A stretch of 64,000 nucleotides of DNA, from the NCBI RefSeq assembly GCF_021018805.1, contig NC_086248.1, forward strand, positions 55,309,485 to 55,373,484, written 5' to 3'. The DNA is from Prinia subflava. Taxonomy: Eukaryota > Chordata > Aves > Passeriformes > Cisticolidae. The position numbers and the translations under genes are program-made. Positions within the stretch are counted from its first letter, which is position 1; every line of letters starts with the position of its first letter. Below are positions 50,601 through 57,885 of the stretch, piece after piece. The notes below the pieces were generated by a model that saw nothing but the letters and a program-made list of their open reading frames with translations, was not told the origin of the DNA and ran no database searches.

Positions 50601-53600
50601 TTGAAACATTAATGCATGGCCTGCCCTATATGCAGATGTTGTGAAAATATACTTAAAACATCTTAAAAGTAGATGTTTGAAAATTTATAACACAGTTATA
50701 TGGGGTTTTTTTTCTTTGTATAGTCCCATCTGACTTCTGCTTATCTCTGCTTATCTGCTTGCTTTTGAATTTACTCTTCATCTCCTCTGTGCTGTCCTAA
50801 CATGAAATGCTAGCTACAAAACTCTCAAAAATATTCCCTTGGGAAAATGCTCAAGGTGAATGAAAATGACACTTTTGTTTTTCAAAATCTGAAGAGAAGA
50901 TCTCAACAAGATTAATCTTGCAATACTATTTCTGTTATAGATGTTTTCATTATGCAAGTGTGGTAAGCTCTTCTTGTCCAGCCTGACACACATTTTTGTG
51001 TAATCATTGATAAGAAATTTTCCATAACTACTTACGATCCTGTTTTACTCTAAGGCCTAGGCTCATTTTCTTGGAAATGCATAAAAAGAGAAATTGTGCA
51101 AAGAAAAAGTTGGAAAAAAGCTGATTATGTAGCTACCTTTCTAAAACATTCAGACCTTATTTATTCACTCACTCATATAAAAAAATAGAGATCCAGAAGA
51201 CCTAAGTGTCTTTAATCTTCCAAGTAAATCACAGACTGTGAAAAATCCAATTTTTCAAGGAAAACAACAAGAAGTTTCTATAGACCATAACAACAGGTAA
51301 ATCAATAGGAGATGCCCTCAACGCCCCAAATCCATCAGGGTTTTTTTGCCATGCCAGTTGTAACTATTTGAATAATCTTACTAGTTTATATCCTACAAAA
51401 TGTATTTTCTCGAATGACATCTGTGAAATAAGCCAAATTGTCTAGTGATGTTGGGTATGAGTTCTGTACTGCTAAACAAGCCCTCAGGTGGTGCGTGTGC
51501 CTCTCACAAAACCATGATGAGTTCCTACTATTTGTCACACTGCAGGTACAGGCAGATCAGCCAGAAATCAATGACCTCTCAGCTGTAGGTTTGTAGCTTT
51601 ATCTTTAGATCAAATTGTTATACACTCCAGTAGTGCAATATGCCTTGCAGAACTATAATAGCATTTACAGCACCTCTTTCAATGGCAAGTGGGAGAATGT
51701 CCCTTCTGATGAAATCCAAATTCTGTGTAACAAAGAGCTGATTTTATGGCCAGTTTAGTTCTGACCTGTTTTTTATTAATCTACAGTGAAAACACAAATA
51801 ATCTCTTTTTCTTCAGTGGTGAAATTACTTTAAATTTATATCAATTTTGCTTTTGTTTTCTTGTTATGACAGACATATGGGACTATTTCCATGAGGTGCT
51901 TCTTCAGAAGTACGCTAGAGAAAGGAATGGGGTAAATGTTATCAGTGGACCAGTGTTCGATTACAATTATGATGGCCATTTTGATAGCCCTGATGAAATT
52001 AAGAAGTAAGTACATGGAAAAGTCAGAAGTCAAACTCTGTGTGACTTCCACTGGGTTTCCACACAAGCAAACTATTATTTAAAAAGACCAAGAAACAAGT
52101 ATCATGGCGAATGCAATATCCTCTTTATTGCATCCACTCTCTGCATCCACTATTACTCATACAACAGGAAATGCTCTTGCAAACAGATACAGTACCACAG
52201 AAGTTGAAGCTCAAGTAAAGAGTGAAAAACTGTACAGATACATGTGTATCTATATACACATGCACAGGTACAGTCTAGTAATTAATTTCCTGAGATTATG
52301 CCTAGATTTTAGATTTTAGGCCTCTGCATCAGAAATGCTGGGAGAATACATGACATTTAAATGTGCAGAAGACATGCTTAAGCATAGTTTTCTGACGTTT
52401 ATGTTGTGCTCACTCACCTGTTTGTTATTTCTTCCTATTGTCTCAAACTGATGTATTTCCTCAAAGGTCAGATTTGTGTGTTTGCCTTCACTGATAATGT
52501 AACCGGAAATGTAAAATGTAACATTCCTGAGAGGTACCTTTGCATAACTATGGCTTACATAGCTCACTGCAACATCTGACGTGTTTATACATAAATTATG
52601 AAGACCAAATATTTATGTCAGTGAATAAGGATAGAAGGAAATAAAAACAGAATTAGAACAACTTAGATTAGGGGAAATACCTTGTGAGAGTAAGAGCATT
52701 TATGGAGTAGAAAGGTGCTGGGAAATTTGTAGAGCTGAATCTGTTACTGGAGATGTTTTATTCAGGCTAGACTTGACCACATCTGTTAAAAATGGTTTGG
52801 AAATGGGAAAATCAGTCTGCCACGTAGTAAGAGGGTGGAAGGGAGGAGAGACTACAACTTCCTTCCAAGCAGAATGCTGTAATACCCAGCTGACCACATA
52901 ATGCTGCCTCCAGTTTGGAGTAAGAATGTTTTAGTCAGCATGGTTAGGCAGTCACACAAAGCAGTATAATGATTTCCGTGATAGTGTTTTGTTCAATACG
53001 GATCAAAAAAGCTTGGGAAACATTCATCTCCTTATACATACAAGTGACCATGTTTGCAGAATAGTGAGACAAGGGCAGGAAAGACATTTTCAACTGTGTG
53101 TCCTAAACTGGTTTCCACAGCACATAGACACAAATCACTGTGCTGGCATTTCTCAATGGCAGGGAGTCAGAAGTTAATCTTCTCATCACTCTCCTCCAAT
53201 TCATGTGGTTGAAATTCTTGGTATAATGAAGGGCATATATGAAGTTCTATTCTGACTCTCCCAGACGTAGAGATCTCTGGCTTTGGCAAAACAGAGTATT
53301 GACCATGTTAAGCAGTCCTGTTTCAGTGGGACTGCTTGTAGCACACAGAGTAATCCATATATGTTTGGCTGTTCATGAAATAAATGGTGAGGCTGTCTAT
53401 CCCATCAGGTATTTTTTTCACTTACAAAAGAAATTTAAGTCATAGTGTTGAAAGATAAATGCTGAGATAAATTCTATAAATTTCTAATTGCATCAGTGGT
53501 GTTAATATTTGATATCACAATAAATGTCTTAATTAATGTTTGTTTTGTAGGTATGTAAACAATACAAAAATCCCTATCCCAACCCATTACTATGTGATTC

Positions 53601-55404
53601 TCACAAGCTGCAAGAACACATCCTATACTCCACTGAACTGTTCAGGGTCCTTGGATGTTTTGTCTTTTATCATTCCCCATCGACCTGACAACACTGAAAG
53701 CTGTGCTGTAAGTATAGTTCTAGGTTCCTGTGTGCCAATGAACTTTGTGAACTGATTCCCACTGGAATCTAGTCATCCAGAGAATCTTTATCAGTCTATG
53801 AAATTAACTCATTCCCCATGGGCTGGGAATGAGCTGAGAGTTGAAACAATCACCAGAAGAGCAAGGAGCTCCAGGAGAGGTAGCTAGAAACTAATGAGAC
53901 GAAAGGAAGCAAAGAATAAGATAGGAAGGTAAGATATGAGGACTGGAAAATGTTGTCATCTGAGAAGGGCTGAGAACAGCAGCACAGGCAACAGGGAGAT
54001 GAGATATCTTTATGGAAGACTGCAGGATAGACTTACTCCAGAGGTACCAGAGAACTTTGAATGTTATTCCCTTCAGTTGCTAGAAAATTCCTTCAGTTGC
54101 TTATTCCATCTCTATGAGAAATTAGACAGCAGGCATTTGGGTGGATGGTCCTGCAGTTAAAATTCATACTTGAATCAAATAAAATCTCAGCTTACCACTA
54201 ACAGTGTAAATCTTATGCCTTGGAGTAAACAAAATACATTATCTGCGTGTAATATATATTGTTGAGGCAGCTGAATGTCTGTTCCACAAACTCTGGGTTG
54301 CAGAAGGTTCCTAAAATCAGTGTATATATATTGCACAAGTACAGCTGCACAGACTTGAACTGGTTCTCGCAGACAGTTTTTAGTTTATTTATAGCTTTGA
54401 ACTCATAACTCAAGACAGGTGCAAGCTTGCCCTACTTGGAAACAACTTCTGTGTCTCTCCATTTGCAGAGTGTGGATAATCCACAACTTCCCAGGGAGAT
54501 CTTCTTTAGTTGTTGAGGGTTGACTAATTCTTAGAATGAATTAGTCATTATACTTTAGAAATTGACTATAATTTCTACAGTTTAGCAATAAACTCCAAAT
54601 ATTTTCGCACTTTATATTCATAATGTTTGGCAGTAACATGAATTTAATGGGTCATTTGCATCAGAAGCAGATATTGTTAATGAAAAAGCAAACTACCATC
54701 TATTTGCAAAAAAACCCCTTGTAGTAAAAGAGCAGAAAATGACGTTTTTGATTGATTAGTGATTACAATTCCATTGTTTTCCCCATCTAATCAGAAACTA
54801 TTGTTGCTGTCCAGCAATCAAAACTGAGCTGCTGTAAGGACTTTTTGTGAGTTGTCAGTTGCCTGTTGCTTGACTGGCCTGAGCAGTGCAGCTAATTTGT
54901 GCTGTAACTAAAACTATCCTTACGTGTGTGCTTGAAACGTGACTCAAGCATTTTGTACTTAAAAGTCGCAATTGCCATTTCAGCCTAATTCTTCTTCTCT
55001 GTCACTTTGGAAGTGGAAAGGTGGGTGGAAGAGACATCCACTTGACTCTGTTTAAATGAGATCCTTAAAAGCAAGGCTGTAAAGATGCTTAGGAAAGCCT
55101 GAAAGGAGTTGTACAAACTGAGGCTTTTAGTCTGTCAAACCAGGTCAAACACTGGTCATTGCCTAACACTGCCACCAAATAACAGAGGGCCTTTTATGTG
55201 TTTGAACATTGTTCTTGTTTGTTTTGACAGGAAAATAAGACACTTTCTGAATGGGTTGAAGAGAGAGTTCAGGCTCATTCTGCGCGTGTTCGGGATGTGG
55301 AGTTGCTAACTGGGCTTGACTTTTACCAGGAAAGAAAAGAATCCGTCTCTGAGATCTTGAGGCTAAAGACATTTTTGCCAACATTTGATACTGAAAGTAA
55401 CTGA
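20505..55404 (+). CDS. ENPP3: ectonucleotide pyrophosphatase/phosphodiesterase 3, complete (25 coding exons, 890 residues)
   Basis: A type II membrane ectoenzyme that hydrolyses extracellular nucleotides (ATP to AMP plus PPi), dinucleoside polyphosphates and nucleotide sugars; in mammals it is CD203c of basophils and mast cells. All 25 exons join in phase with GT-AG introns to 890 residues (human 875). Layout: cytoplasmic tail 1-35; membrane anchor about 36-58; somatomedin-B-like domains 68-108 and 109-150, each with eight Cys; phosphodiesterase domain about 172-525; nuclease-like domain about 620-885 with the calcium loop DYNYDGHFD at 766-774. The expected metal ligands D183, D341, H345, D388, H389, H498 and the nucleophile T221 (PTKTFPNHY) are all present, so the enzyme should be active. 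ENPP1 is less similar; motifs such as AWWKGQP and [18 protein letters not shown] sequence point to ENPP3. The start is the first in-frame ATG after a stop at 20433, with good context AAAATGG. Confidence 0.97.
20622..23645. other. ENPP3: ENPP3 intron 1
   Basis: A 3.0-kb intron that splits the membrane anchor. It contains the 18-bp hairpin at 23196-23246 and otherwise no recognised element. Confidence 0.85.
23196..23246. repeat. perfect 18-bp inverted repeat with 15-nt loop
   Basis: GAAACTGGCACGTGGCTG (23196-23213) is exactly reverse-complemented at 23229-23246. Each arm carries a CACGTG E-box, and the left arm overlaps a second small palindrome, TGCCAGAAACTGGCA. No terminal duplication of a transposon was recognised. 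Confidence 0.95.
23646..23730 (+). CDS. ENPP3: ENPP3 coding exon 2 (residues 40-67)
   Basis: Encodes [20 protein letters not shown] then EKPGNQEQ, the rest of the membrane anchor and the stalk. The acceptor is GTGACAG and the donor GTATGT. Confidence 0.94.
23731..25792. other. ENPP3: ENPP3 intron 2
   Basis: It includes a GC-rich stretch (about 25085-25385) in an AT-rich setting and a short CR1 remnant at 25005-25080. Short open frames at 24700-25065 and 25434-25734 do not match any family I know. Confidence 0.75.
25005..25080 (-). mobile_element. small CR1 3' remnant
   Basis: The wording GTGTCCAGAGGGCTTTTGAA followed by TGTCTGAAGG closely parallels the better-preserved CR1 at 26168-26200. 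It is too short for a subfamily call. Confidence 0.5.
25793..25915 (+). CDS. ENPP3: ENPP3 coding exon 3 (residues 68-108), first somatomedin-B domain
   Basis: Encodes [20 protein letters not shown] then [21 protein letters not shown], with the eight-Cys pattern intact. The RGD tripeptide known from mammalian ENPP3 at this point (KDRGDCC) reads ERQDCC here. The acceptor is CCCTACAG and the donor GTAAGT. Confidence 0.96.
26078..26400 (-). mobile_element. CR1 LINE 3' portion, minus strand
   Basis: Starts GTCACAGAACAGTAAAGGCT and continues GTCCAACCTCCCTGCTCAGG, TCTTGAATGTCTCCAGGAAA and AACCTCTCTGGGCAACCTTT. It lies antisense to ENPP3 in intron 3. Confidence 0.92.
27189..27314 (+). CDS. ENPP3: ENPP3 coding exon 4 (residues 109-150), second somatomedin-B domain
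   Basis: Encodes [20 protein letters not shown] then [20 protein letters not shown] and CK, with all eight cysteines. The acceptor is TTTTCAG and the donor GTAAAT. Confidence 0.96.
28335..28395 (+). CDS. ENPP3: ENPP3 coding exon 5 (residues 151-170)
   Basis: A 61-nt linker exon encoding [20 protein letters not shown] between the somatomedin-B pair and the catalytic domain. The acceptor is CTTTTAG and the donor GTAGGA. Confidence 0.93.
28396..29651. other. ENPP3: ENPP3 intron 5
   Basis: A 1.3-kb AT-rich intron with a T-run at about 29396-29412. Nothing else recognised. Confidence 0.8.
29652..29749 (+). CDS. ENPP3: ENPP3 coding exon 6 (residues 171-203)
   Basis: Encodes [20 protein letters not shown], then [13 protein letters not shown]. 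It carries the first metal ligand, D183 (SMDGF). The acceptor is TTGTAG and the donor GTAAGT. Confidence 0.97.
29750..32270. other. ENPP3: ENPP3 intron 6
   Basis: A 2.5-kb intron. The part 31445-32110 may be an old interspersed repeat (listed separately). An open frame of 149 codons at 30658-31107 has no recognisable similarity and is taken as chance. Confidence 0.75.
31445..32110. mobile_element. possible old interspersed (DNA-transposon-like) repeat
   Basis: Phrases such as TGGGATTCACTCCAGGGCAG, GCATTTAGACATATTCCTGG and CCACTGACTGCAGTGGGACA remind me of ancient non-coding repeats shared by birds and other reptiles. No terminal repeats or coding remnants were found. Confidence 0.25.
32271..32350 (+). 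CDS. ENPP3: ENPP3 coding exon 7 (residues 204-230), nucleophile exon
   Basis: Encodes [20 protein letters not shown], then NHYTIVT. T221 in TKTF is the catalytic nucleophile. The acceptor is GTTGCAG and the donor GTAAGT, phase 0. Confidence 0.97.
32900..33019 (+). CDS. ENPP3: ENPP3 coding exon 8 (residues 231-270)
   Basis: A 120-nt, phase-0 exon encoding [20 protein letters not shown], then [20 protein letters not shown], part of the substrate pocket. The acceptor is TTTTACAG and the donor GTAGGT. Confidence 0.97.
33020..34396. other. ENPP3: ENPP3 intron 8
   Basis: A 1.4-kb intron with a 13-base A-run near 33239 and a CR1 tail at 33864-34135. Confidence 0.85.
33864..34135 (-). mobile_element. 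CR1 LINE 3' portion, minus strand
   Basis: Starts GAATAGAATATTTCATGTGG and continues CATCTAGTCCAGCTGCCTGA, CTTGTTCCAGTGTTTGACAC and AAAATGTTTCCTAACGTCAA, characteristic of older CR1 subfamilies. Confidence 0.88.
34397..34506 (+). CDS. ENPP3: ENPP3 coding exon 9 (residues 271-306)
   Basis: Encodes [20 protein letters not shown], then [22 protein letters not shown] is a family hallmark. The acceptor is GCCCAAAG and the donor GTAAGA; a Gly codon is split. Confidence 0.96.
34507..35964. other. ENPP3: ENPP3 intron 9
   Basis: A 1.5-kb AT-rich intron with a low-complexity ATAAATATAAATA stretch at 35222-35290. Nothing else recognised. Confidence 0.8.
35965..36030 (+). CDS. ENPP3: ENPP3 coding exon 10 (residues 307-328)
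   Basis: Encodes [20 protein letters not shown], then PE. The acceptor is CTTTTCAG and the donor GTAACA; an Arg codon is split. Confidence 0.95.
36931..37003 (+). CDS. ENPP3: ENPP3 coding exon 11 (residues 329-353)
   Basis: Encodes [20 protein letters not shown], then PVSAG, with metal ligands D341 and H345 in PDSSGH. The acceptor is ACTCAAG and the donor GTAAGT. Confidence 0.97.
37462..37570 (+). CDS. ENPP3: ENPP3 coding exon 12 (residues 354-389)
   Basis: Encodes [20 protein letters not shown], then [16 protein letters not shown], with metal ligands D388 and H389. The acceptor is CTCACAG and the donor GTAATG. Confidence 0.97.
37724..37852 (+). CDS. ENPP3: ENPP3 coding exon 13 (residues 390-432)
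   Basis: Begins [20 protein letters not shown] and continues [20 protein letters not shown]. The acceptor is CCCTTTAG and the donor GTAAGT. Confidence 0.96.
37853..39225. other. ENPP3: ENPP3 intron 13
   Basis: A 1.4-kb intron with a short CAAA repeat at 37897-37918. Nothing else recognised. Confidence 0.8.
39226..39257 (+). CDS. ENPP3: ENPP3 coding exon 14 (residues 433-443), micro-exon
   Basis: A 32-nt exon encoding [11 protein letters not shown], matching the mammalian FNSEEIVRNLS. The acceptor is TTTTTAACAG and the donor GTGAGT. It is too short for an ORF search and was found by phase and family order. Confidence 0.92.
39258..41983. other. ENPP3: ENPP3 intron 14
   Basis: A 2.7-kb intron with a T-run followed by a TG run at 40243-40274. 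A minus-strand open frame at 39598-39963 has no recognisable similarity. No exon seen. Confidence 0.8.
41984..42111 (+). CDS. ENPP3: ENPP3 coding exon 15 (residues 444-485)
   Basis: Encodes [20 protein letters not shown], then [20 protein letters not shown] and AA. The acceptor is TTGAACAG and the donor GTAACA; an Arg codon is split. Confidence 0.97.
43012..43078 (+). CDS. ENPP3: ENPP3 coding exon 16 (residues 486-508)
   Basis: Encodes [20 protein letters not shown], then SME. H498 in GGNHGYNN is the last metal ligand. The acceptor is CTCCTTAG and the donor GTAAGG. The TATTC array begins ten bases downstream of the exon end. Confidence 0.97.
43089..43242. repeat. TATTC pentanucleotide microsatellite, about 30 uninterrupted copies
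   Basis: 154 bases of pure CTATT repeats directly following the exon 16 splice donor (GTAAGGTGACTT). Because the unit has five bases, it opens frames encoding Phe-Tyr-Ser-Ile-Leu repeats. Confidence 0.99.
43243..44594. other. ENPP3: ENPP3 intron 16, remainder
   Basis: It includes a long T-run at 43964-43981. No further recognised element. Confidence 0.8.
44595..44682 (+). CDS. ENPP3: ENPP3 coding exon 17 (residues 509-537)
   Basis: Encodes [20 protein letters not shown], then NIEVYNLMC, the end of the catalytic domain. The acceptor is CAATCTAG and the donor GTGAGT. Confidence 0.97.
45443..45612 (+). CDS. ENPP3: ENPP3 coding exon 18 (residues 538-594)
   Basis: Begins [20 protein letters not shown] and continues [20 protein letters not shown], then an N-glycosylation sequon (SNLT) and a CNC pair. 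The acceptor is TTTCAACAG and the donor GTAAAT. Confidence 0.96.
45724..45781 (+). CDS. ENPP3: ENPP3 coding exon 19 (residues 595-613)
   Basis: A 58-nt exon encoding [19 protein letters not shown], the linker between the catalytic and nuclease-like domains. The acceptor is TTTTTTACAG and the donor GTAAGT. Confidence 0.94.
46568..46722 (+). CDS. ENPP3: ENPP3 coding exon 20 (residues 614-665)
   Basis: Begins [20 protein letters not shown] and continues with [20 protein letters not shown], the start of the nuclease-like domain. The acceptor is AAATTTTAG and the donor GTAGGT, ending in phase 0. Confidence 0.96.
46723..49764. other. ENPP3: ENPP3 intron 20
   Basis: A 3.0-kb intron with one CR1 tail (47826-48150). 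Otherwise AT-rich sequence without recognised features. Confidence 0.85.
47826..48150 (-). mobile_element. CR1 LINE 3' portion, minus strand (well preserved)
   Basis: Starts TTAGAATCATGGAAGGTTAG and continues GACCTTAAAGATCATTTAAT, CATGGGCAGGGACATCTCCC and CCTGGGCAACCTGTTCCAGT, very close to the common avian CR1 3' consensus. Confidence 0.95.
49765..49900 (+). CDS. ENPP3: ENPP3 coding exon 21 (residues 666-710)
   Basis: Begins [20 protein letters not shown] and continues [20 protein letters not shown], then FLYPP. The acceptor is TTTCACAG and the donor GTGAGC. Confidence 0.97.
50444..50521 (+). CDS. ENPP3: ENPP3 coding exon 22 (residues 711-736)
   Basis: Encodes [20 protein letters not shown], then MYKAFK. 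The acceptor is TTATATAG and the donor GTAGGT. Confidence 0.95.
50522..51872. other. ENPP3: ENPP3 intron 22
   Basis: A 1.35-kb AT-rich intron. Nothing recognised. Confidence 0.8.
51873..52005 (+). CDS. ENPP3: ENPP3 coding exon 23 (residues 737-780)
   Basis: Begins [20 protein letters not shown] and continues [29 protein letters not shown] (766-774) is the EF-hand-like calcium loop of the nuclease-like domain. The acceptor is TTATGACAG and the donor GTAAGT. Confidence 0.97.
52006..53550. other. ENPP3: ENPP3 intron 23
   Basis: A 1.5-kb intron. No recognised repeat or exon. Confidence 0.8.
53551..53707 (+). CDS. ENPP3: ENPP3 coding exon 24 (residues 781-833)
   Basis: Begins [20 protein letters not shown] and continues [20 protein letters not shown]. 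It has several N-glycosylation sequons (NNT, KNTS, NCS). The acceptor is TTTTGTAG and the donor GTAAGT. Confidence 0.97.
53708..55230. other. ENPP3: ENPP3 intron 24
   Basis: A 1.5-kb intron. Nothing recognised. Confidence 0.8.
55231..55404 (+). CDS. ENPP3: ENPP3 coding exon 25 (residues 834-890) and stop
   Basis: Begins [20 protein letters not shown], then [20 protein letters not shown] and [17 protein letters not shown], then TGA. The family C-terminus LKT-LPTF is complete. The acceptor is TTTTGACAG. Confidence 0.97.
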   Translation, partial: ENKTLSEWVEERVQAHSARVRDVELLTGLDFYQERKESVSEILRLKTFLPTFDTESN

Positions 55405-55550
55405 TTATCTTTGAGGAATTGCCTGGAAGAAAGAAAATTTAAGTGATCTCACTTATTTCCTTGCTTAAGTATGTGGGAGTATTTTTCAAATTTTTGTTTT
55501 TCAGTCAAGTCCCAATAAAATTTGAATAAAAATTATACATAAAATTATCT
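55405..55550 (+). other. ENPP3: ENPP3 3' UTR (short form)
   Basis: From the stop codon to just past two poly(A) signals. A longer UTR using later sites is possible. Confidence 0.6.
55514..55530 (+). terminator. ENPP3: tandem ENPP3 poly(A) signals
   Basis: AATAAA at 55514-55519 and again at 55525-55530, about 110 bases after the stop codon. Confidence 0.7.
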
Positions 55551-57689
55551 AAAGTGAATTAAATCATCATGTTGAGCCAGGCTTTCAAAATACAGAATAT
55601 ATTTTTTATTATGTAAAAACGAATATATGATATTACTATAAAAATACATAACATATGTGATATTATATATATAATAGTAGTAGTAATGATTAAAAAAATG
55701 CAGAAGGAACATACTTTATACTAGAGACACCAGAATTGTAAATTGTATATAAAATACTTGTACAATGGAATTGAAAAATGAAAGCGTTTGGGAGGAGTGT
55801 GTGTGTCTTTTCCTTCATGTTTATCAGAGAGGTTATGGTTCTCTAACTCAAGCGTGTCCTGAAATGTTTTGAATTTCTCTTTCTCACCCTTTAATTCATA
55901 TGGAAACATATTCAGACTCACAAAATGTTTGTATGTAGTGCAAATGATCATCTCCTGTGTTTTCTACTTGAAAAATTCATTATGCTAGTAACATGTGAAG
56001 TGAATGAGCTATATTCTTGTACCCTTCAGAAATCTTAATACATTCTGAACATGAAGAGGAAGAATTCTCTGCTCTATACGGAAGAGTTTTGTCTCAATAT
56101 TTACCTGTATTTGCAATGGTTTCCAAATGCCTGGTGATAACAAAATGTTTGTATCTATTTTTAAATAGTTAAATTTCAGATTAGTGCACAAAATAGTAGT
56201 AACATCCAAAATAAATAGTCACTCTTTCTGTAGAGACTTAGTAGACAGATACTCTGTAATGCTGTGCACAGATTATTACTGAGGACAGGTAAGCAAGACA
56301 AGACAGTGGAAATTCCCAGATTATGCTGGGAATGAAAATCTACTGTAGAAGAGCCAGACAAAAGAACAGCGACTAAAAGTATAAAATAGATTGGGTTTAT
56401 TTTACTCTGAAATGCTGAGAAATTCAAAAGTTAAAGTAACAACAAATAGGCAACACAAAACAAACACCATATTTAGTTTAAAAACATAATCCTCCTTTCT
56501 CAGTCATTCTGCTTTGTCCTGAGATCTAAGAAATTATGCTGTTTCTGAATATTTCAGACTTCTGTTTTCTAGGGGATGTGAGTATAGCTTTCCCAAACTG
56601 GTAAGCCCTTTGTTTCTGTGTTTTTCAGCCAGTTCTGAAACTCCCAAAGCTGAAGTGGTATAGCCACAAATTAATCTGCTGACTCTAAAAGCAGATGTTG
56701 CCAAGTCTCAGCTCTCAGAGCCACCTTCCATGTGAGACTTACAAATGTAAATTCTGTAAAACACGATTTTCCATTTTCCATAATAGACCATTATTGAAGC
56801 TAAGAAAATGAGTGCTCCTGTAGACATTGAAAATCTGAACTGTGGAGGACCTTGCTGCTTCCCTCTCTTATGCTTGAGTCCTTTTAAGTTTTAGAGTATT
56901 AGAACCAAACCTCTACGCAAATTTGGCACTACCTATATCTAGTCTTCTCTGTAGCAAGGCAGAGTAATAATGAAAGAAAGAAGGAAAACAGCCTACCCTG
57001 CTCCAGAAAAGGCAGAGCAAGGAAAAGCTTAACTGATGTTTTTTTGGTAAGTGCTCCTGTTTCCCTAACACCACACCCTGGCTCTGTGAGACTGTCACCA
57101 TATAAAACAAACCCTTTTTGTTCACTTAATATTTATTGTAGAAACTGCTGGCTTTTTGTCAGTACCTCCCTGAAGTACCTTCAAAGCTGAGTGCAGACCT
57201 TGAAGTGGCACAGAAAACACCCTTTACCTTGGATATCCTCCCTTAAGGGAATTTGTGTCAATGGATATATATAGAAAGGACTGTTTTTAAAAATTGCCTC
57301 CTGCACTGGTCTTGCAATGTTTGTACAAAGAATGGTGGGAATTTTCACATGCAACATGTGCAATTGTGTTTGTACAGAAAAGGCAACTGAATTAAAAAAT
57401 TGCATGACTGTCTGAAATAAAAATGAGCTCTAGGTCTGGCTCCACATTTTGATGGGGGCATGAGCCAAAATTAAGTTCTGTAAATTCCTTAAATCAAAAC
57501 CCCCATTTTTTTCTCCCTCATTCTGTCCTTCAGTAACCTGTGTTCTTCTATGCCTGCTCCAGAAAGGATATCCACATTAATTCAGGAGGATCTCTGAATG
57601 CCTACAAGGCATAGAGTAAGACGGAGGCAAAACCTAAAAAGACCCGTGTGTAACCTGAAGGTTAGTCTAGATGCATTTTATAGACCACT

Positions 57690-57885
57690 GCAAACATACT
57701 GGATCTTAATACACCAAAGCTCTTCTCTTACATTTAAGTTGAATCTCCTGTTTCACATTGTGTCCATTGCCTCTTGTCATGTCACTGGGTACCACCGAAA
57801 ATAGCCTGACTCCATCCTCTTTGCACCCTCCCTTCAGGTACTTGTACACCTTGATAAAACCCACCCAAGCTTGCTGAGGGTACAC
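57690..57885 (-). mobile_element. CR1 LINE internal 3'-region fragment, minus strand
   Basis: The wording TGCCTCTTGTCATGTCACTG, ACTCCATCCTCTTTGCACCC and TCCCTTCAGGTACTTGTACA is typical of the CR1 3' region. Both ends are worn. Confidence 0.85.
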
